Shown here piece by piece: positions 26,801 through 51,848 of a stretch of DNA of 64,000 nt. This stretch comes from Silurus meridionalis (lineage: Eukaryota > Chordata > Actinopteri > Siluriformes > Siluridae). Made by a program: the position numbers and the translations under genes. Position 1 is the stretch's first letter; every line of letters begins with the position of its first letter. The stretch is from the NCBI RefSeq assembly GCF_014805685.1, contig NC_060904.1, positions 16,489,311 through 16,553,310 of the forward strand, read 5' to 3'. The notes under the pieces were generated by a model that was given only the letters and a program-made list of their open reading frames with translations, had not been told where the DNA came from and did not search any database.

Positions 26801-27004
26801 TAGCTATACATTTCCATCCACCCTATCTGTCTGTCTGTTTGTCGGTTGGTTTGTCTGTGCCACAGTTTTCCTAGAGACTGACTTTATAATTTTTTTTAAT
26901 TCCTTTTAATTTAAAGCTGGAATAGGTTCAGGCTCAAGACTGCAACTGTTATGAAGAGTTTTGCATTTAAGTACTTATCAATGTGTACAGATGAATACCT
27001 TTTA

Positions 27005-27205
27005 TGATGATGGGTTCCCTTTTGAGTCTGATTTCTCCCAAGGTTTTCTTCTTCTTACCATCTCAGGAAGTTTTTCCTAAATAAAAAGAAACATACAGGA
27101 AGTAATTTCTACATTTCAAATTTACATTTGTAATCTATTTATTTCTGGAAAGTTGCTTTGGTTCGATGTATATTGTTAAAAGCTTGAATTGGAATTGAAT
27201 TTTTA
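27005..27205 (+). mobile_element. L2-type LINE 3' tail, copy 2
   Basis: Contains gatgggttcccttttgagtc, tctcccaaggttttc and the terminal attgttaaaagcttgaattg. Homologous with 3150-3485. Confidence 0.7.
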
Positions 27206-27371
27206 TAAAAAAGAATGATGAAATCAATCATGTTTTCAATCAAATTTGACAGGAGAATACTTAGAGGAAACGGAGCACAGTGCAGTAATTAATGGCTATC
27301 AGAGTAGAAAATGAATTACCCAGGTTCATTCTTAAACTGTTTTGACTCTCAGTTGGGGTTGAAGCGAATAG

Positions 27372-27393
27372 AGAGAGAGAGAGAGAGAGAGAT
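27372..27393. repeat. (GA)n microsatellite
   Basis: Short uninterrupted GA run. Confidence 0.95.
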
Positions 27394-27589
27394 GAGGTCA
27401 TTGAACTCGTCCTAGTTCTCAGTGTGTTTTTTTTTATTATTTATTTATTTTTTTAAAGTACACAACATTAAAAACTAATCTCACTATCTTGATTATATAC
27501 TCAATAATATACAAACTATATGGAAAAATTTATCAATTTTTTTCAGCCATGTGTGGTTCTTTCCCAAACTATTTCCACAATCTGGAGGC

Positions 27590-27850
27590 ACACAGTTGTG
27601 TAAGAGCATGAAATTCTCTCTTCACTTGCACTAGGAGACCTTAGTCTAGTGAAATACGCTTTATATGGGTTGGAGTGGAAGATCTCCTGAACATCTTCAG
27701 GATGAATGTAAAAGCTGACTGCACCCCAGGCCTCCTCACCTCGCCTACATCACTACCTGACTTTACTGGTTGAATGAATCTCCACAAAATCTCCATAAAA
27801 TCTAGTAGAACATCTTCCCAGAAGAGTGGCGCTCATTATAACAGTAAATA
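27590..27850 (+). mobile_element. non-autonomous DNA transposon, family A copy 3
   Basis: Contains tgcaccccaggcctcctcac and acatcttcccagaagagtgg. Both ends are eroded. Confidence 0.7.
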
Positions 27851-27974
27851 GCGACTAAATGTGGAGCTGGATGTAGATATGAAACATGTCTGAATGGTTT
27901 GTATCATTGGCTGGGTGATATTAGGATGTATTATATGATATCATCACATTAATTGAATGCTCTTTGGAATAGCT

Positions 27975-28210
27975 CTGTGGTAGAGCTGGACGATATCAAT
28001 ATCAATAATCGATATTGTGATAAATTGTATTGCGATACACTTTTCTGGGATATTGCGATATTTTTATATTAAGTTTCATGTTCTGATCGGAAGTTGCTGA
28101 TTTTCTATTCGTTCCATTTCATATGATTGTATATAAACGTGGATTCCTTCAGCGTCGGGTTTTGCAGCCCTGAGTGTTCGTGTCGTCACTGCGTTGGTGT
28201 TGTGCAGTGG
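27975..28210 (+). mobile_element. hAT-like repeat with gatatcg words
   Basis: Starts gtagagctggacgatatcaa, followed by aatcgatattgtgataaatt. This is a form common in fish hAT-type non-autonomous elements. No transposase. Confidence 0.45.
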
Positions 28211-28361
28211 TGATATATGAATGTCACACACTCGGGAAGGGAAACGTCTTCTGACCTAATGACTGTGTTCGCGTTCGGTTTATTGAAAAAGCTCACTAAT
28301 GGACGTGTGAGAGTTTGAAAAGGATTTTTGAGATGTGGGTAAAGTGGATTCCAGCTGTGAG

Positions 28362-28431
28362 AGAGAGAGAGAGATTTTTTCTTTCTCTGTCTGTCTTTCT
28401 CTCTCTTCCTCTTTGACTCTAGCTCTTAGGA

Positions 28432-28482
<51 letters not shown>

Positions 28483-28787
28483 ACTCTCTGGGTCTGTCTC
28501 TCTCATGCTCTCTCTCTTTCTCTCTTCTCTCGATCTGTTTCTTTCTTTTTGACTTTCTGATTCAGAATTTCTCTTGGGTTTTTTTTGTCTCTCCATTTTA
28601 GTCTTTTTCCTTTTCTATCTCTCTCTCTCTCTGTGTTTTTCTCTCTCTCTTCTGATGTTTCGCTTTCTTTTGTACTCCGTTTCAGAATTTCTCTCTTTTT
28701 TTGTCTCTCCCTTTTTGTGTTTTTTTTTTTTTTAACTTCTCTCGCTCTTTCAGACTTTCCATCTTACTTTTTGATTCTAACTCTCTG

Positions 28788-28826
<39 letters not shown>
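28362..28826. repeat. polypyrimidine (TC-rich) tract
   Basis: Nearly pure C/T on the + strand for about 460 bp, including perfect (TC)n runs near 28433-28477 and 28789-28824. Confidence 0.95.
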
Positions 28827-28827
<1 letters not shown>

Positions 28828-29214
28828 CTCTCAATTTATTTAAATTAACATGACAAAAAATACATTTTGTATGGCGTGACAAGCGTTAAGAACAACACAG
28901 AATAGGATTTAGAACATCTAAAGAACATCTAAAGCAAGTAGCCTGTGTATAGAAATAATAAAATAGTATTAGAACTAATGAAAGAAAATATGAATATATA
29001 CAATAATGAATACAGCAAAACAATAACAAAAAACATGACGTACTGAACTTCGAGTTCAAACAGTATATACAAGTGTGATGGATTTTAGGGCTGTGGTTTG
29101 TGCTTATTGGTTGGTTGTGTTTGTGTATTTGACGAAGTCTCTGAGCCTGTCTGTCTGTGTCTCATTGGCAGATTGATGTTTTGTAGATAAGTTCGAGATC
29201 TGCTGCTTTCAGGC

Positions 29215-29480
29215 TCCTCATCATGTTCACAATCTCATTAGCAGACCTGGTCACAATGATCAGTTTCTCTCTTTTTTCTCTCTCGACTCATCAGCTCCTC
29301 ACAGCGCCTCCCCAGACTGCGAGTGACATCATTACACTGCTCGGCCCCGTGCTCGGCCCCATGCCTCGCTCGGAAAGCGTCTGCCGGGAGAATAAATGGA
29401 AATGAAAGCAGAAAGCTTTCTGCGATGGAGTTTAAAGCGTCTGTGTCTCCCTAATGCCAGAGCAGAAGTGCTTCAGAAGT
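29215..29480. promoter_or_regulatory. candidate conserved non-coding element in ext1 intron 1
   Basis: A repeat-free block with a pal-like agcagaaagctttctgc, aaatggaaatgaaagc and cattagcagacctgg. No coding family is recognised. Inference from composition. Confidence 0.3.
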
Positions 29481-29889
29481 GGTTACTGAGTGATTCGGAA
29501 GCGGTTTTCCTTCCTTAAATTCACAGCAGAGCAATTTATGGCAGATTGTTTTTTTGTGTTTTTTTCATTCTCTCCCCCTCTCTTTTTTGACGCTAATTTT
29601 ATTTCCGTCCCTACAATCTGTAAACTTTTCCATTTTAGAATCAAGAAGACGTAAAGCGAATAAAAAGCAAAAGGCATCACATTCCACAGATTATAAGCGA
29701 TAAATCTAAATGGGTTTTATTGCTTTGGTATTTAAACGTCATTTTTTATTCCTGGAAAATTCTACGATCTCCCCCTGTTTACACTAGCATTCCGTTTTTG
29801 ACACCAAATCACCAAAAAACCTGGAATAACAATTCACAGGTTTGGGTCTCTTAGTTAATTTAATGCCAACTTTGTAATTGTGCTCAACT

Positions 29890-29970
29890 TGCTCGAGGGC
29901 ACCAACAGTGGCAGCTTGGCGATACTGCAGCTTGAACCGCCAAGCCTTATCCACTTAGCTAAACGTGTTG
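29890..29970 (-). mobile_element. SINE fragment (tRNA-derived family)
   Basis: Contains aacagtggcagcttggcgat and gcagcttgaaccgcc, matching the SINE at 8710-8825. Confidence 0.55.
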
Positions 29971-30136
29971 ACCATAAACATAATTCCAAATTTGACCCGA
30001 TGGTGGCACTAGAGAGTTGGCAGGAGTTTGTCCAGACTGTTCCTTAGACCTTTTCCAATCAGGGCTCCAAATTTCATCCCTTGTGATCGGATGATTCTAC
30101 GATTAGCCAGAAGAAGTAAAAGAAGCAGAAGAAGAA

Positions 30137-30265
30137 AAGTAAATGTACATTTACGGAAGACGCTTTTATCCAGACTGACATGAGGTTAAGGGCCTTGCTC
30201 AGGGGCCCAGGAGTGACAGGTTGGTGTGGCAACCTTTCGATCCAAAGGCCAGTGTCTTAACCTAC
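30137..30265 (-). mobile_element. SINE copy (tRNA-derived family)
   Basis: Contains atttacggaagacgctttta, taagggccttgctcaggggc and caacctttcgatccaaagg. In reverse complement these are the tail and B-box region of the family. Confidence 0.65.
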
Positions 30266-30894
30266 CCATTGTACATGCCCATTGTAGCTTTCGATGCTGG
30301 GAATTTTTCAGATTTCCCACCATTTCAAATCCATTCGAGGAATGGCCGTTTTAACGCTTTGAGAAATCATTCGCAATCCCGATTTCTTTTCGCGCTATTC
30401 GCATCACGCAGGCTTCAAATCTGACCTGCAATTATTCAGCATGTAATTAGCGTACGAACGTGTTGCAGTGGCTGCGGTATGATAATTGACATGTCGTCCT
30501 TGCAGTGTGTTTTGTCAGGTTTGTGCGTGTTGACATGGCGGTGGGTGGTTCTGCACAGCGAGTGTGTATCTCTCTTTAGTGCCGGTCTGTTTTTTTTTTT
30601 CCCTCATTCTAATTACAGAGTCATTGTATACAAGTTTCCTGTTGGCGTGTGCGAGAGTCGGTTGTTGCCAAGAGAGGCTTTACATGCTATAATCTGATTT
30701 ATAGCTGCCTGGCGGTTACTACGGCAACAACGTTCGCTCGACATCGACGCCAAGTAGGGTTTAGTAAGGACGCCCAGGTAGAACTTTTCAGACGAGGTCT
30801 TGGTTGCTAAACTATCAGCGATCATCTTATTCCATAATGGTCACGCTCAAAGGCCTAAAGGCTGCGTGAGAATAGTTTCATTTCTAATGAAAGA

Positions 30895-31355
30895 TTGATT
30901 ATGGGATGCACATGATTGAGTCCCCATTTGCTGTTATAATAATCTCCAATATTCTGGGAAGATGTTCCTCTAGATTTTGTGGAAATTTGTGTGAGATTCT
31001 TTCAGACACAAGGGTGTTAGTAAAGTCAGGTACTGATGTTGGTGAGAAGGTGAGGAGGTCTGGGGTGCAGTCAGGTGTCCAATAGGGTCGGATCTCTGTA
31101 GCTGGAGATCTTCCACACAGATCCAACCCATGAAAAGCAGATCTTCATGGTTCACAGGGACATCATCATGTTGGAACAGATTTGGGTCTCCTTGTTCAAG
31201 TGGAAGGGAAAGTTTCATACTACAGCATTCAAAGACATTATGTCGAATCGTGTGACTCTAAATAACAGTTAACAGTATAAATAAACTGCTAACAGTTTGG
31301 AGAAGAACCACATACGACTGGAAAATCATAGTTTCCCAATGCTTTTATCTCTCTA
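30895..31355 (-). mobile_element. non-autonomous DNA transposon, family A copy 4
   Basis: The most complete copy. It contains ctgggaagatgttcctctag, aggtctggggtgcagtcagg, atcatgttggaacagatttg and a terminal gtttcccaatgctttta. Confidence 0.8.
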
Positions 31356-31615
31356 ATGAATGTTTTGTATTTGAAAAAAAGTGTCATGTCATACTGTAAA
31401 ATTCACCATGTAGACTGTAGAAATCATGAAAAAATTCCTATTTGGAAATTGTGTTTATGTATTTGGGCTTTTAGAATTCTGCCTTGTCAGCTGTTTTGGG
31501 ATAATATTGTGTAAGCCAGGAAGTACCACCATCTAGAACATCGTGTTGTTTTCAGAGTTGCTTCATTCGCTTGCACCGTAACATGAGGTGGAAGTGTCAG
31601 CTGCACACTGATACC

Positions 31616-31618
<3 letters not shown>

Positions 31619-31672
<54 letters not shown>
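31619..31672. repeat. (TG)n microsatellite
   Basis: Uninterrupted TG run of about 26 units. Confidence 0.98.
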
Positions 31673-31673
<1 letters not shown>

Positions 31674-32984
31674 ACTTGCACCGAGGCGCCAAGTTGTGAT
31701 GCATTAGCTTTTCTCAGAGACTCGCGTGCAACTTGACCTGCGAGTTTGATGAAGGCAGCTTTCAGTGCTGCATGTAAGAAAGCTCGAGGTGTGCAGCTCC
31801 GCCAGCAAAACCCCTGCAGCTCCTTCACCGCTCATACCTCATCCGCACTCGAGGAGAAGAAGGAACACGTCCTGGTGGGCGAATAGATCAAATATCAGAT
31901 CTCAATGATCTCCAAAAATGCCAGTGAGAATAAATTGTACAACAAAAACTTTACAAGTGACTTTATTTTACTTTATACTTGAGTGTTGACAGTTCGGTGT
32001 ATTTACCCACAATGCCATTCAGTCACCAGATATTTGCTATTTTTGACTATCAATACCAGGACGTGTCATCCCATAGGTCACTATCTGGTCAAGCCCCTCC
32101 CCCTTTACTGCTTAATTTGTATAAAAACCTGGGAATTTGCTGAAGGTGGAGGAACCTGGGAAAAGACAGGCCTCAGCGTTTGAAAAAGTGCAGGAATGTT
32201 CAATTAGGAATTTTAAACAGTCTGTCAAGCCAAGTGCTGAGAGAAGACGCTCAAATTTCTTTCTTTTCTTTTTTTTTTTCCCCTCCTCAAAGTGAAGGAA
32301 CGGCACGGGATCATCGAGGTCACGTCTGTGTGCTGAGTCTCAGATCATGACTAGATGTTAGTGCTTTTTTAAAGCACTCCAAACAGTTTCATTTCGTAAT
32401 CCTTTTGTTTTTAAATATAAACCTTATTTCCTACAGTAGCTCCTAATACCGTCTCCGTTCTAATCCCCGTGACCTGACGTGACCTCACGCAGGAGCGCCA
32501 GGTTCACACAGCACAGGATTTCTGAGTGCAAGACAGCGGAAACACGGTTGTTCTGCTGTTTCACCGTTATCAGTTTAGATCAGGGAGCCAAGCCAGCCTC
32601 TGATTGTTCGAGTCAATGAGGGCGACGGGGCAGTAAATGTGTGTCTGAGAGAGTAAAGGGTAGTTCACAGCACAGCAATGTTACAGGATCCATGTCGGGT
32701 TCTTTAATAAGTACATAGTTGTTCTATATTCCCTAAATTCATTAGCTACTTACAGTTGTAAATTTCAAGATAATTCTACACAAGTACTGGAATCCGTCAC
32801 AGGATCGACTTCATGGTGTGTAACTCTTGAGAAATAGTGCTTCCTCAGATATTGTGTTTGCATCCTGAGACAAAATACCTGTGTCCTTTTGTGTGCTTGG
32901 ACATGCATTAATCATCTTCAGTCTCTCAAGCGATAATCATGTTTAAGCCCTCGAGTAATCAGTCGTCTGTGTATGGCCTTGTCA

Positions 32985-33775
32985 AGCATACATTTTTTAA
33001 CCCTCAATAAAATAATCAACAAATAATTGTCGATTAGTCAACTTGACTAATAATCATGTTCCTAACCTTGACTAATGATGATCTCAACCTTGGCAAATAA
33101 TTGTGTTCTCAATCTCGATGAATAGTTGTGTTCTCGACCCTGATTATTAATCGTATTTGCAACCCCAACCAAAAATTGTTTTCAACTCCGACTAATAATC
33201 GTCTTCTCAACTTCGACTAATAATCATGTTCTCAATCTCGATTATAATAATATAATCATAATTGTAACCCAGACTATTAATCACATTCTCAAATCTGTGT
33301 AATAATCGAGTTTGCTACCTCGACTAATAATCGTATCCGCAGCCTTGCTAACTAACTTTGACGAATAACGATCAACGTCAAGTAGGCATGTTATTGACCT
33401 TGACAAATAATTGCATCCACAGCCTCAACGAATGTTGGACTAATAATCTTGTTTCCAATCTCGATTAATAATCATCTTCTCAATCTCGATTATTGTGTTC
33501 TCAACCTCGACTAATAATCGTGTACTCAATTTCGATTAATAATTCTTTGTAACCCCGACTATTAATCGTGCTCTTGGACCCGACTAAAAATCGAGTTCGC
33601 TACCTCGACTAATAATCGTGTCCGCAGCCTTGCCAACTAACCTCTCAACCTCGACTAATCGTGTTCTCAACTTCGACTAATAATCGTTTTCGAACTCAAA
33701 TTATAATCGTGTTCTCAACCTCAACTAATTGTGATTTAAACCCCGACCGAATATTGTGTTTGCATTATTGACTAA
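32985..33775. repeat. minisatellite with higher-order structure, 25-30 bp unit
   Basis: Repeats of the form ctcgactaataatcgtgttc plus tcaac fill about 790 bp. A longer block starting aatcgagttTgctacctcga at 33304 recurs at 33589, giving a higher-order period of 285 bp. The array ends about 485 bp before exon 2 of ext1. Confidence 0.92.
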
Positions 33776-33789
33776 CGCCCCTCAACATG

Positions 33790-33928
33790 AACGAGCGCAA
33801 ATCTACACAAAAGCACTCCAAGATCTAGTGTAACATCTTCCCAGAAGAGTGGAGTTGATGTGAAGGGATGTTTAAAACACGCATCTTATATTCAGATGTC
33901 CACAAACGTTTATCCATATATTGTATAA
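33790..33928 (+). mobile_element. non-autonomous DNA transposon, family A copy 5 (end fragment)
   Basis: Contains aacatcttcccagaagagtg and a terminal cagatgtccacaaacgttta. This is the outer end of the family, and it gives the terminal repeat. Confidence 0.75.
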
Positions 33929-34258
33929 AAAATTTACTAATATCAACTGACTTGGAATAAAAGCTTATATTGTATTTCTATATAAAAGTATTTTTGTATA
34001 AATGAAAAAGAAAGTCACATGGCTTCGAGAGAATCCCATAATCTCGCTGCAGTTGGAGATAATAGTCACCGGTCTGCACTTGTTTTTTTTTTTTGTTTTT
34101 GGATGGAGTTGTGGGATGTGGCAGCGCTCGTGTCTCCGCACCGGCGTATTTAACCGCCTCGCTCGTGTTCTCGCCTCTGTTGTCATTTACTTTGGATGAG
34201 AGCTTTGGGAGAATGCATAAATGTAAACACTGCCTCTTTCTTTTTCTTTTCTTTCTAG

Positions 34259-46566
<12,308 letters not shown>

Positions 46567-49500
46567 GCGGAATCTCTGAGAAGCTTTCTTCTTTTCCAAA
46601 GGAGCACCAGAGTCCCGGGGGTCACCCCAGGCAGGGTGGAGAGGTGGAACCCTCAGCAAATGGAGTGAGCTGGTCATGAGGGTGTGGATGGACAGTGCTT
46701 AATGAAGTCTTGCTGTCCAAATAATCGACCAGATATCATTGTGCTTGTCTGAACCACACCATTTGTTTTACACTACATCGGGGTTCTTTTTTTGGCAGGT
46801 GGACTGGTTTGGCACATGACACACACCACCACACACAAGGTTAAATCGCTGTGTATATCAGACTGCCATCCTGTTGTAATGCATGGCCAAGGCTAACCGT
46901 GACCATGGCAACCTTCAATGCGACAGGGAGCCCCACCCCCCCCTCATACACACACATACACGTAACCACGCAGTTCTGGAATCCAACACAAAGCGAATAT
47001 CAGGACCCTGAAGGCTCATCAAAACGCATGATGGGATGCACTCTGTAGCTCTTACCTGCATGTGTGTCTCCTCAGCCTTCGCTCCTGAGCGGTGTATCAG
47101 TGAGATCGCTCGCTACGTCCTGCCCCGGGGCTCAGAAATGCGACAATGTCACAGTGCCTGACCTTTTTTTTTTCAGGGTGCACCCGGGAGTCTGAATCGA
47201 ATTCGAACGAATGCAAAAAAAAAAAGAGAAAAAAAAGAAAAACGCCTCATGCTGCTTGTGTATCTGCCCAAAGTTCCCTAATTTTTTTATTTTTTTTTTC
47301 CTTTCCATTTTTGACGTCTTTTCTCAAGCTCTGAATCTCAACTAGAGATCATGACCTCGGCTCTTTTTTTTTTTTTTTTTTTTTGCACGCTACATTCTGA
47401 GCCGATGTGATTTTAAACACTAAGACATTCTTTCAAAAATTACGGTTAAGTACGTTCTTTTTTTCTTCTTTCAGAGGCTAATAATAACGCAGATTCTTGC
47501 CATCGATCTTTTTTTCACGTTTGATTTTACCGATTTGCACATGAAAGATTAAACATGAAGAAGTACGCCGCAGAGTGTACTGTGGTCATTTTATTTTAAT
47601 TAAGGTATTTTTTGGTCCGTGTGCCTTCTGGTTATTAAATTATTTTTTTGGAAAGAGAATGAAATGAAAATTAATAAAAAGTATATTCAATTTTATGAGT
47701 CAATTATCCGCCGCTTTACCACGGTTCAAATCTGGTGCCCCCCCTGGTTTTCCGCGGAATTGCGGAATGTCACAAACGAATTAGTTTGGCTGATTTTTTC
47801 GGTTATCGCACGATCAAACAAAAAACTTATAGGGAATTGTTTTAATGGATTTTTAATAAACAATGTATTAATAAAAATGTAATTATTATTTATAAAATGA
47901 GGTAAAATTTTAATACTGCGGTACATGTGCTCACTATAAATGTGATACTGTATTTTTTTTATGAATTTACACAAAATTCATCTCGCTATATTCTGGCAAA
48001 TGTTTTTTGGGACCCAGTCGAGGATGATTTACGGCTTAAATAATACAAAAAATAAAGCATTTTTGGTGGTGGCGTTTTTTCGTGAAAAAAACGGGGAATT
48101 TCTCTGTTTCAGAATCAACCTACGGAAATAAGACGTATCATTTTCCCATTACTTTGTGCACGGAAAAGAAAATCAAAGGGAAACGATTTTACAAAGAAGT
48201 TGACCGCAAACTTACAAGACTAAAACTCTTAACCAAGAACACACAAACTCACATAAGCAATATAACATAACAGACAACGTAGCATCGAAGCATAAGCGCT
48301 GAATTAACATCAAAGCATAACAGTATTAGCAGTTTAATTGTTAATTGGAGACGCTTAAGATGTAAGTTACGCTTTATGTCATCAGATGGACATCTGTTCA
48401 GTCCTCGCCATTGGGTCATATATTAGTAAATATTGTACATATCGATACAATAAAAATCAACGTAAAATAACTTGTACCTAATTTAAAAAGATATTAAGCG
48501 CGTATTAGGTAGCGCAATTACCGCTATAGAGTCTATAAGCTCATTCTGATCTGTCACTCGAGTGTCGTATTGTTTCTGCGGTTCTGCAAAATCAAGCATT
48601 TTACGTTGTAGTTTCCCTTTTTAGTTTTTTTTCCGTGCGTCTACAAAGTAACGTTTTCCGAAGGTTTGTTCTGGGGTATTAGAGGAAAATAAAAATAACG
48701 GTCTCTTCGTTTTTTCACATTTTCTCTTTCTAAAACGGAAATCTAATGGACAGAAGATACACGGACCTTTTTTTTTTGTTTTTGTTTTTTTTTTTTGTTT
48801 ATTTACAATTTTATTTTTATTTCTTACGCAAGTTGAGGAAGTCGAATCGAAAGAGGGAACGTTTTTCTGTGGTCAGGATTTTGAACGGTTTTAGAGGAAG
48901 GGGGACTGAGGGCAGGGGGGGGATCAAGAAAGCTTTTTTGTAAAGAAGTTATTTATCGTCGCCGATCACCGTCTCCGTTTCCTGTGAAAGTGCTGGAGAA
49001 AAAGCACCCCCCCCCCCAATCCCCCAAAAGATTGTATGATTGTAGCCTTAAAGTATTGAAACAAAAAAATCGTCTTTAATATTCATCAAACTTCTCATTC
49101 TTCAGTTCATCAGATTAGATCAGATCAGACAGGTTTATATTCGTGCTCACGGAGGCCAAGCTGAGGCTTTTTTTTTTCTTTTTTTTTTAAATAAAAGGAT
49201 ATCACAATCAACAATTATATATTTTTTTTTACTTCAAAACTCGATACAGTGCCATTCATTTTTCCTTTACAAGATTAGCCAGAAATCAATCTGTTATGTA
49301 GTCAAAATAATTGAATCACAAATCTTTGGGTGGAAAATACTAAATAAAATAAAAAACTAAAACAATAATCCAGTCCAAAGCCCAGAGTTCGACCCAACGA
49401 CTATGGAAAGTTCGACGCTTTCCACGCGTCGCGTTCTGTCTGCTTTCGGACGTTTTCTCGTAAGATCTCGTAAATTACACGAACAGTGCCTTTCCTCGAG

Positions 49501-49870
49501 ACGCTTCCGAGTGGGTTTTTTTTTTTTTTTTTCTTTTTGGTTCGACCCCTAACGGAAATCGCTCACGTCCCCCCGTTCCTGGGCGGCGTCACGTGTTCGA
49601 TTTGACTTTTCTTTTTTGTCTAACACTGGACTTTTCTTTTCGTCTTATTGTTGCAGCAGCATTATGTTGTACTGACATTCCTACATGTTTGGTAGGAAAA
49701 CTTCGCTGTGATGTCTCTGTTTTGTTTTGTTCAGTTCTGTGATCGCACTTCCTCTACGTGTACGTGGAATCGTGGCGCTTCTTTGCCCGGTACGTAATTC
49801 AGTGACATTATTTTACAACAGTTACCAACAATAATAAAGGACAAATGAGTTTTTTAAGAATGGTTTTATA
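46567..49870 (+). other. ext1: probable ext1 3' UTR and downstream flank
   Basis: No coding exon follows the stop. Candidate AATAAA signals lie at 47673-47678, 48449-48454 and 49833-49838. The stretch around 49610-49880 is complex, non-repetitive and ends with the last signal, so the longest 3' UTR may end near 49.86 kb. The stretch is rich in T runs. About 47700-48130 looks like a decayed transposon fragment, low confidence. The real cleavage site cannot be read from sequence alone. Confidence 0.5.
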
Positions 49871-50044
49871 AAAAAAGGAAAAAAGGAATAAATACTATTT
49901 GCCTAAGATTGTCTTTATTGTATTTTTTCTTTTTTATTTCATTACAGCTCATTATAATGTGCCATATAACCCATTCATATTATATAGAACCGAATAATGT
50001 AGTAATACCCAATAACATAATATACACTGAGTAAAACCCAATTT

Positions 50045-50162
50045 TATTGAAGAATCCTGGACTCTATAAACACCTAGAACATCCCATTCCACATGTAGTC
50101 CCCATTTGCTCTTATAGAAACCGCCACTCTTCTGGGAAGATGTTCCACTAGATTTTGGCGTT
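50045..50162 (-). mobile_element. non-autonomous DNA transposon, family A copy 7 (fragment)
   Basis: Contains agaacatcccattccacatg and ccactcttctgggaagatgt, the outer part of the family. Confidence 0.7.
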
Positions 50163-50479
50163 TGAAGCCCAAGGCACTTTCCAGCTCTGCCTATAGATGG
50201 CGCCGATCCTGATTCCACTAGCTGCCCTTGAACTGTCAGCTCAAAACTAACAAGTTCAAAAGAGCGTTCTACCAGAGATTATGCCAGAGACTGACCATGA
50301 AAGAAGCCAAGTGTTGGACACCAGTGTTGAACAGTAATAAAGTAAATGTAATTCGTTGTTTGTTGTATCTGTATTTTAACGTAAGTGTTATTTGGAGAGA
50401 CTTTTTCTTTTCACTTCAACACATTTATAACTCTAATATCTTCCTTTTTGCTATTTTCTTACATTTTGCAAAATCAGTC

Positions 50480-50780
50480 GTTTCTTTTTATTTACAAGGA
50501 TAAAAGCATAATCGGTAAAACACAAAGCAATCGACCAATCAGGGTCGAGCGCACGCTCTGTTTTAAAATCATTTTGATTGGCGCTTGGTGTATCTACTGA
50601 TCACCAACATACAGTTCAGCATCAGTTCAACAGAACATTTAGGGAGGAATAAATGATGAAGAAACTCCATACTCGAACTCGCCACAAAATATTTTTTTGT
50701 TTTTGGGGATAATTGTAATAGAAATCATTCTATTAATAGATCAGTGTGCTGAGAGTCACATTCAAGTCTTTTCACACAGA
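50480..50780 (-). mobile_element. repeat element, inverted partner of 43366-43760
   Basis: Reverse complement of the ext1 intron 6 copy with few differences across about 280 bp. It lacks a roughly 20 bp insertion seen in that copy. Confidence 0.75.
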
Positions 50781-50849
50781 CTGCGGTGATTAAAGAGTCT
50801 TGTGATAAAATAATAATAGGGACATTATAGTTATAATAAATTATAGTAC

Positions 50850-50965
50850 TTTGTATACTTAAGTACATTTGAAGGAAAAAACTTTTTTTTACACTTTTAC
50901 TGGAGTCACATTTTACTGTATACTTTAACTCAACTACATGGTTTGTGTACTTCGTCCACCACTAA
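50850..50965 (-). mobile_element. hAT-like repeat fragment
   Basis: Contains gtatacttaagtacatttga, acttttactggagtcac and gtacttcgtccaccac. Same word family as 17040-17166. Confidence 0.45.
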
Positions 50966-51848
50966 AGAAGACGAAATTTAGCAGCTCTGCAGTGTTAAAT
51001 AAAGCGAACTAACTGTGCCAAAGGAACCAATAGCATCAAGACAGTTGGTTTACTGTGGAAAAGTAGACACCTGGAGAGAAGACCGTCATTGTACATATAT
51101 TTTAAACTCTGAAACTACATCACAGGTTGTTCTTTGTTTGGAAAAACTAATTCTTAAAAAAAAAAAAAAAAAAAAAAAAGGAAGATGGTGGAGAAATCAA
51201 TGTAAGTCGATAGGGGGCACTTAAGACCAGGAAAAGGGTTGAACATCGATATGTATGGATTACTAGATATAATATGGACTGAGAAGGTGCAGTGGGTTTG
51301 AGTTGAAATGGAAGTACCTATCAAATGAACCCCTGATCAGATAAACTTGATGTGACATCATTGGAATGGGTTTGAAGCAGGGGAAAGGGTTTCATCCAAG
51401 GGCTTGTTGAAGTTACAGCCTGAAAGTCAGACTGCTTTTTCTTGCGTCATGTAAAATTCAGCTAATTCATAACCCTGCACGTCCACGCAAATCTTCATGC
51501 AACTGGTTTACAAGCACAAACTGTGCATAAATAAGTAAATCAAGGCTGCTGGCTGTCTCGGCTGCTTGGCTGCGATTGAACATGACAGCCCAGGCACACT
51601 GTAATCGTGCCGGGCATAAGAGCTCGTCTCATTTTTTTTGTTTTTGTTTTTTTAAAAGCATTTTGGTGGCAGCTCAGAAAGAATCGCAACCAAAGAGCAG
51701 TTCAGTGCAACATACAGTGCACCACAGGAATCCTAATGAAATCTCTTCTGACTAAATGTATTAGACGAGGGTTAAGTTGTATTGCGTAACGGTTTAAATT
51801 AGATTCTGTGTATAATATTACACTAATAATACAAAGATTTCTACACCG

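Larger units (their letters stand above)
1..34258 (+). other. ext1: ext1 intron 1 (3' part)
   Basis: This inference rests on exon 2 of ext1 starting at 34259 and on the very large intron 1 known in vertebrate EXT1. No exon 1, with its N-terminal cytoplasmic tail and membrane anchor, is visible. Open frames in this stretch are short and lack family similarity, apart from transposon remnants. Repeats and candidate regulatory blocks are listed separately. In the remaining parts (1-1030, 1520-2090, 3490-4890, 6000-8320, 9710-11740, 12230-13370, 14640-15950, 16660-18480, 19150-20015, 20600-21640, 23290-24180, 24480-26110, 31680-32980) I recognise only T or A tracts, possible decayed repeats and unannotated sequence. 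Confidence 0.85.

Noticed and set aside
32985..33775. CRISPR-like regular array
   Set aside because: Units are contiguous and diverged with no unique spacers, in a vertebrate intron; a minisatellite.
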